Below, piece by piece: positions 1-9,131 of a stretch of 64,000 nt of DNA (positions within the stretch are counted from its first letter, which is position 1; each line of letters begins with the position of its first letter). The notes below the pieces were generated by a model. The model did not search any database. It saw only the letters and a program-made list of their open reading frames with translations, and had not been told where the DNA came from. A program made the position numbers and the translations under genes. The stretch comes from Muricauda sp. SCSIO 64092 (GTDB taxonomy: Bacteria; Bacteroidota; Bacteroidia; Flavobacteriales; Flavobacteriaceae), in contig NZ_CP095413.1 in the NCBI RefSeq assembly GCF_023016285.1, forward strand, positions 3,861,001-3,925,000. The letters are read 5' to 3'.

Positions 1-375
1 ATCCCCCAATAGATTACCGCCGTTTTGCATGTCGAAAAGTGTGGATGCGGGATATGGTCCGTGGTGTTTTCAATAGCCTATAAACAGGGTTGGGCCTGGC
101 CATCAAAATTCGCTTCAATCGGTCCATTTCCACCTTTGTTACATGAACCATTCGGGTTCCAAAAAATCCTATGCTTGCATTATATTTTTGTGATTTAAGG
201 ATTTTTTATGACTTTACTTTTAGGAGAATTACCTATATTGGCTCGCAATGTTAAATGTATTCTTTTTAACCTTAAACAAAGTTGAGGTTGTAATAGCAAT
301 GCCTTACAGATGACCCATAAGCCTAGAACATTTTTTATTGCTTTTGGAATTTATTGATTAGAAATTATTAATGAA
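1..375. other. Left-edge non-coding stretch
   Basis: No gene could be supported here. A 45-codon minus-strand frame (14-151) is open, but it has no recognisable motif, no signal sequence and no neighbour to couple to. The region from about 180 to 375 is AT-rich and probably carries the promoter of the small gene that starts at 376. Confidence 0.5.
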
Positions 376-603
376 ATGACTGCAGATTTATTGGAAAAGG
401 CCACTGAATTTGAAAATAGGACCCTGAGTCACATGTCGACAAGTGATCGGGTTGCTGCTTCAAGAGAGGCCAAACAACTTATTTTAGCGATTAACGAAAT
501 ATATAAAAAGACAAAGGATGCCAGTTTAATGGATACCATGAAACGGCTGACGGAAAAGAAACGAAAGATAGAGAAACGCCTTAAGGGCAATCCCCTAGCT
601 TAA
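376..603 (+). CDS. Small charged hypothetical protein (75 aa)
   Basis: Not recognised. The 75-residue product is soluble, has no signal peptide or membrane segment, and has a strongly basic C-terminal half (a KRLTEKKRKIEKRLKG-type helix) that could form an amphipathic helix or bind nucleic acid. It starts with ATG, is preceded by an AT-rich leader, and its stop codon is followed immediately by a strong intrinsic terminator, which supports it as a real single-gene transcription unit. Function unknown. The terminator placement and its coding-like composition are the main reasons for believing it. Confidence 0.65.
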   Translation: MTADLLEKATEFENRTLSHMSTSDRVAASREAKQLILAINEIYKKTKDASLMDTMKRLTEKKRKIEKRLKGNPLA

Positions 604-606
604 ATG

Positions 607-638
607 AAAGGCCCATCAATAGCGATGGGCCTTTTTTT
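607..638 (+). terminator. Intrinsic terminator after the 75-aa gene
   Basis: An 11-bp perfect stem (AAAGGCCCATC / GATGGGCCTTT) with a 6-nt loop, running into a T tract. It lies 4 nt after the stop codon. Confidence 0.9.
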
Positions 639-716
639 CTTGGAAATACCTGTTCTTACTTCCAATTTTCTTACCTTTTTAGGAACTGAACGAATCAAGG
701 ATATAATATCAATACA

Positions 717-1568
717 ATGATCAAAAAATTTTTATGTATAGGCCTATTGGGCCTTTTTGTTACACTCAACGCACAGGAAAGGCTAGGGGGATTGGCACTT
801 TACACCGTAAGGTATGATATGGGCAAAGATGCTATGGGGACCTTGGAAAAAGTGGCCGAAATAGGCTATGCAACCATCGAGGCGGCCGGCTATGACGGCG
901 GAAAGTATTATGGTATGAAGCCCCAACAATTTAAGGAGGCCCTTAAGGATTTAAAATTGCATCCTTTGAGTACCCATCAGAGTTCCATTACCCTAAAAAA
1001 TGCTGATAAGCAGTTTTCTGCTGCCAAGGAGGCTGGGTTTACCTACTTTGTGATTCCCATACCGCCCATGGGAATGTTCACTTTTGATCAGGCCACAAAG
1101 ACCATGGGGATGAAAGGGTCTGTTAAGGACCTGGCAAAGATTCTCGATGAACTTGGAGAGAAAGCCGCAAAGTACGGTCTTCAATTGTTGTACCATAACC
1201 ATGATTTTGAATTTAAGCCCAATGACGATGGGGTAATACCCATTGATTATCTATTGGAAAATGTCAATCCGGAATACGTTAATTTTGAAATGGACCTGTT
1301 TTGGGTAACCAAGGCAGAAGCCGATCCCGTTGCTTATTTTGAAAAATATCCTGGACGATTCAAATTGTGGCATGTTAAGGATATGGGGGACAACGGATTA
1401 TTTGCTCCTGTGGGTGAAGGCAATATAGACTTCAAGAGAATTCTCGACAAAAAGGAACTGTCAGGTATGGAGGGCTATTTTGTGGAACAGGACATGACTT
1501 TTGATAAAAAACCGTTGGAAGCAATAAAAATAAGCCATAACGGGCTAAAGGAAATAGGGTTCAAGTAA
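717..1568 (+). CDS. Secreted sugar phosphate isomerase/epimerase-like TIM barrel protein
   Basis: A 283-aa member of the xylose-isomerase-like TIM barrel superfamily (AP endonuclease 2 fold; IolE/IolI-type sugar isomerases and epimerases). Residues 1-20 form a Sec signal peptide ending near NAQ, so the enzyme is probably periplasmic. Metal-site landmarks are visible: LLYHNHDFEF with His/Asp in the middle, FEMDLFWV with a conserved Glu/Asp, LWHVKDM with a conserved His, and a late FVEQD with Glu. Family members with signal peptides are common in marine Bacteroidota, often near DUF1080 and dehydrogenase genes, where they act in degradation of unusual sugars. The substrate cannot be read from sequence. 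It is a single gene closed by a terminator. Confidence 0.85.
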   Translation: MIKKFLCIGLLGLFVTLNAQERLGGLALYTVRYDMGKDAMGTLEKVAEIGYATIEAAGYDGGKYYGMKPQQFKEALKDLKLHPLSTHQSSITLKNADKQFSAAKEAGFTYFVIPIPPMGMFTFDQATKTMGMKGSVKDLAKILDELGEKAAKYGLQLLYHNHDFEFKPNDDGVIPIDYLLENVNPEYVNFEMDLFWVTKAEADPVAYFEKYPGRFKLWHVKDMGDNGLFAPVGEGNIDFKRILDKKELSGMEGYFVEQDMTFDKKPLEAIKISHNGLKEIGFK

Positions 1569-1588
1569 CACAGCAAGACATATCCAGA

Positions 1589-1616
1589 GGAAAGCCCGCA
1601 TTTGCGGGCTTTTCCT
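1589..1616. terminator. Bidirectional terminator between convergent genes
   Basis: A perfect stem AAAGCCCGCA / TGCGGGCTTT with a 2-nt loop, T-rich on the + side and A-rich before it. It can serve the isomerase-like gene (+) and possibly the beta-helix gene (-). Confidence 0.85.
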
Positions 1617-1700
1617 TTAATGGTAAACCGTGTTTTGGACCTTTCAAGGGGGTACTTCACCTCGCAAGTGCGTCCAATTGCTATATTGGGAACAGGGAAT

Positions 1701-2735
1701 TCAGTCTTCCATAAAAATACCTGCCCTTAGTTTTTTCGAATTGGAATCATCCGTTAGGTGCAGGTGTTTCTTGGGCAGTACTACGGTCTTGTTTTCAATG
1801 AGCGCTACTTTCCCTTTTCTCTTGATGGAGGAGTCATTGATATTTGGTTTTGAAATGGGTACAATATGCTGATTTTCCCTGGACCAATATCCAACATAAC
1901 CATCGTTGTCCACAATAATACTGTTTTGTAATGGGGAGGAATATTTCAAATCCTCGGAACGACCGACGATAAAATTGTTATTGTCCACAATGACATTGTT
2001 GGTAAAAGTAAATGGCATGTCATCCGGCCCAAGCCAAAATGCACTTTCGTAACTCTTGGTAATAATAGTGTTCCTAACCGTGAATCCATCAACATTATTG
2101 AATAACAATATGCCATTTCTACATTCATGGAAAATACAATGCGATACCGTGGTATTGGGTCCGTGAAGGTAAAGCCCGGCCTGGATTGCGGCTCCTTCCT
2201 TATTCCCTATAAAATAGCACTGTACAATCTCTAGATCCCCTAAATCCTTGTCTTCTTTTGCAATTGGATAGTAGTATGGCGTTGCTGGGTTTCCATTTCC
2301 CAAAAACTTTAGCCCACGGAAAGTAACATGTGGGGAGGCCACCAAAAATCCCAGGCTGTGCGGAAAAATGGTTTCTGAGTTGTTTCCAGAAACCGATTGG
2401 ATTTTTGGCATTTTTTCCTGTGTCCAATCCACAGCATCGGGCAGGTGTACCGCTTCAATGATGAATCGTGTTGTGTCCGTCATGACCCGAACAGGATTGA
2501 TATCTATTCTATCTTCCAAGGTATAGATTCCCGGAAATAGTTTAATGGAAATAGTGCCCGTTCCTGTCAAGCTATTTGCGCGGGCAACCGCTTTTTTGAT
2601 CGTTTGTAGAGGAAAATCCTTTGTTGCCGGGTTATGGTCATTTCCGTTTTCAGGGTCAACGTAAAGGTCCTGTGAAATGAGTTGATGGGAAAAGCTTAAA
2701 AAAAGGATTGAAAGAATGCAAAAGATTTTTTTCAT
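1701..2735 (-). CDS. Secreted right-handed beta-helix protein
   Basis: The ATG at 2735 is chosen because it opens directly onto a Sec signal peptide (MKKIFCILSILFLSF, cleavage near LISQ), giving 344 aa; an upstream in-frame start at 2795 would bury the signal. The mature protein starts with YVDPENGNDHNPAT, the usual opening of pectate-lyase-like repeats, followed by DFPLQTIKKAVARA (the DUF1565 / beta-helix N-cap). Later repeats such as NTTVSHCIFHECRNGILLFNN and GFTVRNTIITKSYESAF show the asparagine-ladder pattern of parallel beta-helices. Such proteins bind or cleave polysaccharides outside the cell. No catalytic triad could be assigned. No T9SS sorting domain is seen at the C-terminus. Confidence 0.8.
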   Translation of the reverse strand: MKKIFCILSILFLSFSHQLISQDLYVDPENGNDHNPATKDFPLQTIKKAVARANSLTGTGTISIKLFPGIYTLEDRIDINPVRVMTDTTRFIIEAVHLPDAVDWTQEKMPKIQSVSGNNSETIFPHSLGFLVASPHVTFRGLKFLGNGNPATPYYYPIAKEDKDLGDLEIVQCYFIGNKEGAAIQAGLYLHGPNTTVSHCIFHECRNGILLFNNVDGFTVRNTIITKSYESAFWLGPDDMPFTFTNNVIVDNNNFIVGRSEDLKYSSPLQNSIIVDNDGYVGYWSRENQHIVPISKPNINDSSIKRKGKVALIENKTVVLPKKHLHLTDDSNSKKLRAGIFMED

Positions 2736-2883
2736 GATAATTATTCTATTTTTGACCGTTGCCAAAGGCTTTGTGGAACCGTATTTCAATACCAATCTAC
2801 ACCAACCTTTGGGGTATGTACAAAGAAGTTCCGTTCACGTTTGTTCATCTTCATTCATAAAGTATAATTCATTGTAGGTCAGA

Positions 2884-4161
2884 ATGCTATCTTTTGAAAA
2901 ATCAATTGCTATTTGTTTAAAAACCGTGGAGGAACGGTTTGATAAAGGAGGCAGTGAACAATGGTCCACCCAAGATTTTGTACAACTGGCCGAAGCGATA
3001 CATGCCAAAACCGGGACCTTGTTGAGCGTATCGACATTAAAGCGGCTTTGGGGGAAGGTAAAGCACAACACAAAACCCAATCGTTCTACTTTGGATGCCT
3101 TGGCCCAGTATATAACATATGGGGACTGGGTGGATTTTATGAAATCATTGGAGAAAAAAGAACCTCGGATTTTCCCTGCCGGGAACGTTGAAAAGCGGAA
3201 ATCAAAAAAGGTACTATGGACCGTTTTTGGTCTTGGGATACTATTGGCGATTTTGGTGTATGCTTTTCGGGGAGGATTGGATGCTGAACCAGCAAGGTTT
3301 TTTGGGGATTTTTCCTTTACAAGCAAGGTAATAAGTGATGATATTCCTAATTCCGTGGTCTTTACCTTTAATCCGGTCAACGTTCCGAAGGGTGCAAAAG
3401 TGGAAATCCAACAGAGTTGGGACGCTCGGAAGCGGACACCTATCGATAACCTGGATAGTGTTGCAACCAGTATCTACATGAGACCTGGCTATTTCAAAGC
3501 AAAGCTGGTCGTGGATGATTCCATTGTGGCTGAAGATGATGTGTACATTCCAACGGATGGTTGGTTGGGGCTTATTGAACGCGATCCAAAACCAATATAC
3601 CTTGAGAGCGATGAGATACACGTTGACCAGAACCTGGCCATAACCCCTGAGGTACTACGTCCCTATGGAATAGATCCTTTAAAAGAAGAGACCTGGGTAA
3701 GTTTTTATAATGTCCGCGATTTTGGAGAGTTGTATACTGATGGTTTCACGATGGAAACCAGCGTAAAAAACACCTGGGACCAAGGGATGGGCAAATGCCA
3801 GAATGTTCGAATAGCAATTTTGTACGATGGTGGGGCCATCATAATTCCGCTTTCCGCAAAAGGTTGCTCCTCCAATCTGGGAATCATGGCCTTTAACGAC
3901 CAAATTATTGATGGAAAGAAAAATGACCTCTCTGGGTTTGGCGTCGATTTTAACGAGTTTCAGAACCTCAAATGTGCCTTCAAAAACGAACAATTGGAAT
4001 TTTATGTCAATGGGGTGGAGGTGTTTTCGATGGATACTGCCAAACTCCATAAAAGAATAGTCGGAATCGTTTACCATTTTGAAGGCTCCGGAGCAATCAA
4101 GGAGTTGCTATTTAGCAATGCCGAAGGGATTGTTTATCAGGAAGCGTTTACTTCACCTTGA
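2884..4161 (+). CDS. Membrane protein with HTH-like N-terminal and LamG-like C-terminal domains
   Basis: A 425-aa protein of a type I recognise only by layout. Residues 1-90 are soluble and look like the small helical, helix-turn-helix-like domain found at the start of many uncharacterised flavobacterial proteins (STLKRLWGKVK near 50-60, TLDALAQYITYGDWVDF near 69-85). Residues 110-128 form a single transmembrane helix. The rest (130-425) would be periplasmic, with an Ig-like part and then a LamG/concanavalin-like sandwich ending in a FKNEQLEFYVNGVEVF motif. An HTH-like cytoplasmic part joined through the membrane to a ligand-binding fold suggests a one-component sensor; this is inference. The start lies on the outer side of the divergent beta-helix gene. 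Confidence 0.75.
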   Translation: MLSFEKSIAICLKTVEERFDKGGSEQWSTQDFVQLAEAIHAKTGTLLSVSTLKRLWGKVKHNTKPNRSTLDALAQYITYGDWVDFMKSLEKKEPRIFPAGNVEKRKSKKVLWTVFGLGILLAILVYAFRGGLDAEPARFFGDFSFTSKVISDDIPNSVVFTFNPVNVPKGAKVEIQQSWDARKRTPIDNLDSVATSIYMRPGYFKAKLVVDDSIVAEDDVYIPTDGWLGLIERDPKPIYLESDEIHVDQNLAITPEVLRPYGIDPLKEETWVSFYNVRDFGELYTDGFTMETSVKNTWDQGMGKCQNVRIAILYDGGAIIIPLSAKGCSSNLGIMAFNDQIIDGKKNDLSGFGVDFNEFQNLKCAFKNEQLEFYVNGVEVFSMDTAKLHKRIVGIVYHFEGSGAIKELLFSNAEGIVYQEAFTSP

Positions 4162-4360
4162 ATTTTTTGATGGGCATAGGGACAACATCAAAGCACCTAT
4201 CCAAGAGAAAGGACAAATCCCTGGATTCAGATATCGGTGATGCCAGTATTTCAACAATGCTATGTCGTCTGGGCAATACGACCCCATTTTCTGGATTGAT
4301 AATTCAGAAGTCGACGGAATTGCCTTGCTGTATGGATTAATGGAAAATTTGATTTCCTCA

Positions 4361-4407
4361 ATATTTTCCATTAGTTTTGGAAAATATCTAAGTCAAAATA
4401 TTTTCCA
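4361..4407 (+). promoter_or_regulatory. Candidate TetR operator: three ATATTTTCCA copies
   Basis: ATATTTTCCA at 4361-4370 and its exact inverse TGGAAAATAT at 4378-4387 form a perfect 10-bp inverted repeat with a 7-bp spacer. A third copy in the first orientation (4398-4407) runs into the ATG of the TetR gene. This is a natural place for autorepression of the TetR/GH20 operon. Confidence 0.65.
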
Positions 4408-5045
4408 TGCCAGTTACGGAAATCACCGATAAGGAAATTGCCGATATCGCCTTACATCAATTTTTAAAGGACGGTATTCAAGAGTTTACCATTAAAAAAT
4501 TAACGGCACTAACGGGCATTTCAACCAAAACGGTGTATAAAATCTTTGGTGACAAGACCAACCTGCTCCGAGTATGCCTTACCACTCACTATTCCCGGCT
4601 TTTTAAAATTCTTCGGGAAAAGAATTCCGAAGCAAGTAATCCCGTAGTTTCGTTTTTAGAGATCTTATATTTCATTGCAGAGCTCGAGTTTAAGGTGAAT
4701 CCAAAGTTCTATGCCGATCTCAACAAGTACTATCCAACACTTCAGGATGAAATCATAACAACAAATCAAGACGCAGAATTCCTTTTTGCACATGCAATTG
4801 ATCAAGGCATACGTCAAGGTTTTTTTGAAAGCGAAATCGACCCCAAAATTGTGCTGATAAGTTTGCGGCAGCTGTATGCCAGTATTACCAGGGACCGGCT
4901 TTTTGAAGGGTTCGATTATCCGGTCAAAACGCTTTTGGACAATACCGTTTACCTCTTTATTAAGGGGATGTGTACGCCTTTAGGGCTGCAAAAACTCCAT
5001 GAATTTACAAAACAAGGAATACATAATTCACAACGATCATCATGA
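4407..5045 (+). CDS. TetR/AcrR family transcriptional regulator
   Basis: A 212-aa regulator. Residues 1-55 form the TetR HTH (DGIQEFTIKKLTALTGISTKTVYKIFGDKTNLL): the recognition helix is followed by the usual Y-x-x-F-x-x-K-x-x-L tail. The remainder is the helical ligand-binding and dimerisation domain. It shares a 4-bp ATGA overlap with the GH20 gene, so the two are translated together and the regulator probably controls the hydrolase. A triple inverted/direct repeat at 4361-4407 is a plausible operator. The inducer is unknown but may be an amino sugar, a lipid or a drug-like molecule. Confidence 0.9.
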   Translation: MPVTEITDKEIADIALHQFLKDGIQEFTIKKLTALTGISTKTVYKIFGDKTNLLRVCLTTHYSRLFKILREKNSEASNPVVSFLEILYFIAELEFKVNPKFYADLNKYYPTLQDEIITTNQDAEFLFAHAIDQGIRQGFFESEIDPKIVLISLRQLYASITRDRLFEGFDYPVKTLLDNTVYLFIKGMCTPLGLQKLHEFTKQGIHNSQRSS

Positions 5046-7240
5046 AAAAGGCACTTAAAATTTTAGGATATTTACTTTTGGGCGTACTCCTTTTTGTTAT
5101 AGGCGCTGTCATCTTTTTTACCTCCAAATACGATAAGGCATCAGAAGTTATCAACGAACGGGAAAAGGTATTTGCGGAAACTGATGTTTCTTTTTACCGT
5201 TTTGAGATGGAAAGTGATTCTATAAACGAATGGATGCTATTGCCCGTTCCAAAAAGAATCATACCCAGAGCGGGAAATTTTGCTTGGCCTGCCCAATGGG
5301 AAATCGTTTCGGATATACCAAAATCCAAGGATTGGGTCGAGCGTCTTCTTGAGATTGATACCGATATGGGGGACAGCACAGCTTCAATTCGATTTTTAGA
5401 GCGTAAGGATTTGGATCCCGAAAGCTATGAATTCACTATTGGTCCCAAGGGCATTGAAATCCACTATTCCGATGAGGCAGGGGCCTATTATGCCGTGGTT
5501 AGCCTGTGCCATCTAAAAAAACAGTTTCCCGATACCGTTGAATCCGTTCAGGTGTTGGACCAACCGGACTTGTCCATTAGGGGGTTTATGTTGGATATCA
5601 GCAGGGATAAGGTGCCCCAGCTACACACCTTAAAAAATCTTGTGGACAAGCTTTCCTTATTGAAATACAACCATCTGCAATTATATGTTGAAGGTTTTTC
5701 ATTTGGTTATCCCAGCTTTAAAGGGCTGTGGGAGGGGAAAGAGACTCCCTTGACGCCAGAAGAGATTAAAGCGTTGGATAGCTATTGCAGTGAACGATTT
5801 ATTGAATTGGTCCCCAACCAAAACTCATTGGGCCATATGCAACCCTGGTTGGAGACATCGGAATATGCCCATTTGGCCGAATGTCCCGATGGTTATGAGA
5901 TCATGCCGATGCAAAAGGTGAAAACCACTTTGGACGTCAGTAATGAGGAAAGTATTGCGCTAATTGAGCAAATGATGGACGATATGTTGCCCAATTTCAG
6001 TTCGGGCAAATTCAACGCCAACTTGGATGAACCTTTTGAACTGGGGCATTGCAACAACTCGGATTTGGCCGAAGAAGTAGGGGTGGGCCAACTTTATCTT
6101 GATTTTGTGGTAAAGGTATACGAGTTGGCCCAAGATCGGGGGAAGGAATTTTGGATGTGGGGGGATATCATCGGAAAACATCCTGAGCTATTGGATAGTC
6201 TGCCCAGTGACATTACGGTTTTGGAATGGGGCTATGAAGCGGAACATCCATTTGCAAACAATACGGAACGCATTAAGCAAGCTGGTTTTAATTTTTTGGT
6301 CTGCCCTGGTACCAGTAGTTGGATGACACTCACCGGTAGAACCGATAATATGCTGGGAAACATTGAAAACGCTGTGCTTAACGGTATGAAGAATGGGGCA
6401 AGGGGAATGTTGCTTACGGATTGGGGGGACCTGGGACATTGGCAGTATTTGCCCATTAGCTACCCAGGTATTGCCTATGCCGGTGCCATTAGTTGGAATG
6501 GCAATACGTCCAGAAACCTGTCCTTGGAGAGGTATTTGGACAACTACATATTTGAGGAAAAGCATCGGAATCTGGGTGAAATCGTTATGGATATGGGACA
6601 GTCCTATCATTACGAGGAGTTTCATATGCCCAATTCAAGTCTTAACTTCTGGGCCTATCAATTTGGGATTTCCAATCCGGTCTTACAGGAATCCATATAT
6701 GGTGCTATAGAAAAGAAGATTCCTGAATTGATCGGGGATAGTCTTGCCGATATCCTTGTTCAAAGTCGCTTTCAAAACCGAAAACGGTTTGAGGTGGAAG
6801 CGTTACATCAGCACCTGGACAAGATAGAGTCGGATTTGAATTATTTTGTTGATGAAAAGAGTCTTTCGGGAAATTCCATGGGGGATGGGGGGGAAAGTCA
6901 AACGGAAAACCAACTTAGAAATGGAATTCAAATGGTCCGTTTGGGAGCGGAAATGAGGAAGTATAGTGCAGAAAAGGAGGATTGGACAAGTGAAGAACGA
7001 TTGGCCCATTTGACAACAATGAAGAATCGGTTGAATTCCATACAGGAAGAACACCGTCGCTTATGGCTTATCCATAACAAAGAAGGTGGACTGGACAGAA
7101 GTATGAAGTCCTTTCGGAAGTTGGATACGGAATTGGAACGGCTTATAAAAGTAGAGAATGGCAGTGCTTTTGGAAAGAAAATGGAACGTTTGAAAGAGAA
7201 GGTTATAGGAGGTGCGGTCAACTGGTTTTTGGAGGAATAG
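5042..7240 (+). CDS. Membrane-anchored glycoside hydrolase family 20-like protein (beta-N-acetylhexosaminidase type)
   Basis: A 732-aa protein with an N-terminal uncleaved signal or anchor helix (about residues 5-28). Residues 70-175 resemble the GH20b non-catalytic domain. A GH20 TIM barrel follows: RGFMLDISRDKVP near 180, the HLQLYVEGFSF strand, LVPNQNSLGHMQPWL, and NLDEPFELG near 327-335. The Asp-Glu pair in NLDEPFELG is the likely equivalent of the GH20 catalytic D-E, although the usual GGDE context is changed. A helical C-terminal extension (about 560-732) is not typical of the family. GH20 enzymes release terminal GlcNAc or GalNAc by substrate-assisted catalysis. It overlaps the upstream TetR gene by 4 bp. 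Confidence 0.8.
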   Translation: MKKALKILGYLLLGVLLFVIGAVIFFTSKYDKASEVINEREKVFAETDVSFYRFEMESDSINEWMLLPVPKRIIPRAGNFAWPAQWEIVSDIPKSKDWVERLLEIDTDMGDSTASIRFLERKDLDPESYEFTIGPKGIEIHYSDEAGAYYAVVSLCHLKKQFPDTVESVQVLDQPDLSIRGFMLDISRDKVPQLHTLKNLVDKLSLLKYNHLQLYVEGFSFGYPSFKGLWEGKETPLTPEEIKALDSYCSERFIELVPNQNSLGHMQPWLETSEYAHLAECPDGYEIMPMQKVKTTLDVSNEESIALIEQMMDDMLPNFSSGKFNANLDEPFELGHCNNSDLAEEVGVGQLYLDFVVKVYELAQDRGKEFWMWGDIIGKHPELLDSLPSDITVLEWGYEAEHPFANNTERIKQAGFNFLVCPGTSSWMTLTGRTDNMLGNIENAVLNGMKNGARGMLLTDWGDLGHWQYLPISYPGIAYAGAISWNGNTSRNLSLERYLDNYIFEEKHRNLGEIVMDMGQSYHYEEFHMPNSSLNFWAYQFGISNPVLQESIYGAIEKKIPELIGDSLADILVQSRFQNRKRFEVEALHQHLDKIESDLNYFVDEKSLSGNSMGDGGESQTENQLRNGIQMVRLGAEMRKYSAEKEDWTSEERLAHLTTMKNRLNSIQEEHRRLWLIHNKEGGLDRSMKSFRKLDTELERLIKVENGSAFGKKMERLKEKVIGGAVNWFLEE

Positions 7241-7400
7241 GGAATTCCGCGGTTTGGGGAAATGTAGGGATCTCATGTCTACTGCAAACCTAAGGGCGCG
7301 GACCAAAAAAAGGAATGCCAAAGGTAGAATTTAAAGATTGAGTTCCATAAAACGTTTATTTGCCGAACCGGAAAGAAATGGTCGCCCCTACAACCTAAAA

Positions 7401-7982
7401 TCAACGGTATATATTGGAAATCTTCACCTTTTTGGGTTCTAAGACGTTCTTCCCATACGCTGTAAAATAGCTGTGATCTTGTAAAAACTTGTTATTATTC
7501 GCTATCCATTCTTCATCGGAATACGTCAATCCAAGTTCCATTTCCCATTCGGAGCGCAACATTTCCCGGTATATTGGATAGCTCTCAAAAGATAAATGGA
7601 TAAGGTCTGCGTCACATACCACTTGCTCCAAAATATGTTTTGGACTTTGGGGTATTTTTGTTGCACCGATACAACCCAGAACAATAGTGGTTTTATCTTC
7701 GGGATATTGGTGTTCCGATAACCATTTGCGTGCGAAGCGCATACTTACTTCTTCATGGCCGTTATAACATTTTATATGCCCCAAATCATGGAAGACCGCT
7801 GCAAGCAAAACCATTTCCAATTCATCTTCCGTTAAATTCTCCGCCCTGCCAATCCTTCCGGCACCCTCCAACACCGTTAAGGTATGGTGTAGATTGTGGA
7901 ACACCCGATTTTTGGGCTGTTCGGCAATAATTAACTGCGCTGCAAAGACGGCTGCACGAAGTACGATATTTTGATTTTCCAT
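7401..7982 (-). CDS. HD-domain phosphohydrolase
   Basis: A 193-aa cytosolic protein of the HD superfamily of metal-dependent phosphohydrolases. The metal ligands are visible in order: His in FHNLHHTL (about residue 30), the HD doublet in LLAAVFHDLGHIK (about 66-70), further His residues in NGHEEVSM, and a late Asp in VVCDADLIH. Nucleotides and cyclic nucleotides are the usual substrates. It is too short for an HD-GYP or a RelA/SpoT enzyme. It stands alone between the GH20 gene (convergent) and the envelope gene run. Confidence 0.85.
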   Translation of the reverse strand: MENQNIVLRAAVFAAQLIIAEQPKNRVFHNLHHTLTVLEGAGRIGRAENLTEDELEMVLLAAVFHDLGHIKCYNGHEEVSMRFARKWLSEHQYPEDKTTIVLGCIGATKIPQSPKHILEQVVCDADLIHLSFESYPIYREMLRSEWEMELGLTYSDEEWIANNNKFLQDHSYFTAYGKNVLEPKKVKISNIYR

Positions 7983-8096
7983 TTTGCGAATTTTTTAGTT
8001 TATCAAATTTTTTGGCATGTTTTCCGATTAATACCTCCATCAGTTCCCTTTATAGGGAAAACAGTTGTACCGATCGGTTTAACTCCTTGAATGGGA

Positions 8097-9107
8097 TTAC
8101 CATTCCCAACCAATACCAGTTCTTACAATATAATCCGTTTCACTTGCGTTTTGGGCTGGCCTGTTATCATAGTTAAGTGAGACACCAAGCCGGATAAAGA
8201 GGTCCAAAGGGAGTTCATACTTTGTATCAAAAGTGATGTCCGCCCTATACCGCCCTGTTTCGGTCAGGCCGGAGTATCCCATAAAAACCAATGCCAGTTC
8301 CAAATTCCCCGTATCATATAAATTCAATTCACTGCCCAAATATCCTTCCCAGGTGTTGCGATTTGTCGTTTCATTGGTAAATCGCTCCAGGTTGTTGTTA
8401 AAGCCGGCTTTTACGCCCCAGTAGGCCCTGTTGGAACTAACAATGAATTTGCCAATCCCCAGCTGTGAATTGGCGCGTAAGTCAAGGAGTTGTTCTGTGT
8501 TTGAAAGCGTGGCAACGGTACCGATCAAATACCAGTTTTTGAGCAAAATACGACGGTAATTCAATAGGCCATCGCTACGATTGACAGGTTCAACGTTGTC
8601 CTGACTTGATCTTAGGATATTATAGGCAATATCGGCTGTCCACTTATCGGTTTTATAGCTCATGGAACTGCGTAACGAAAATTGACGCAGGTCCTGGGCC
8701 TTGGTCAAATTAAAACCTACTTCTATGGCCGCATTGAAGCGATTCGCAAACCCTTCTTTGAACGGGTTCAAATAGACGATATCCTGGAGGGCACATGTGG
8801 TATAAATGGAGTCATTGTCAAAAACCTTTATCCTTTGATCGGCAATGGAGGCTATTCTGCCTTGATATAATTTGTCCTCAATACTCACCACAAATTTTGA
8901 TTCCGTATGGATTTCCTTGATGCTTAACCACTTCACTTTAAAATTTTCATCCCCATAGGGAACATCAATTTCCAGCACCCCTTTTTCCATTTTCTTTATT
9001 TCACCTATCACTTGATTTCCGGAATCAAAAACAAGGGTGTCCGATTGACCCCAGGTCTTTTGACCATAAAGAAAAACTAGTAACAGCGCTAAATAACTTC
9101 TTGGCAA
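8097..9107 (-). CDS. DUF481-family outer membrane beta-barrel protein
   Basis: A 336-aa protein with a TTG start at 9107; a same-frame stop lies just upstream, and no ATG can supply the signal peptide (LALLLVFLYGQKTWGQ). Residues 25-110 are a small beta domain with repeated GEIKKMEKG and KWLSIKEI strands. The rest is an even beta-barrel ending in aromatic Trp (GIGWEW), typical of outer membrane insertion. It resembles DUF481/YdiY-like proteins. It is the last gene of a close-packed leftward run and lies 24 bp after the META lipoprotein. Function unknown. Confidence 0.75.
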   Translation of the reverse strand: MPRSYLALLLVFLYGQKTWGQSDTLVFDSGNQVIGEIKKMEKGVLEIDVPYGDENFKVKWLSIKEIHTESKFVVSIEDKLYQGRIASIADQRIKVFDNDSIYTTCALQDIVYLNPFKEGFANRFNAAIEVGFNLTKAQDLRQFSLRSSMSYKTDKWTADIAYNILRSSQDNVEPVNRSDGLLNYRRILLKNWYLIGTVATLSNTEQLLDLRANSQLGIGKFIVSSNRAYWGVKAGFNNNLERFTNETTNRNTWEGYLGSELNLYDTGNLELALVFMGYSGLTETGRYRADITFDTKYELPLDLFIRLGVSLNYDNRPAQNASETDYIVRTGIGWEW

Positions 9108-9131
9108 CTCTATTTTCTGGACTTTTTTAAG

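Noticed and set aside
14..151. 45-codon minus frame at the left edge
   Set aside because: Too short, no motif, and no context to support it.
2835..3380. 181-codon frame antisense to the LamG/HTH gene
   Set aside because: It is the shadow of the plus-strand gene and has no coding features of its own.
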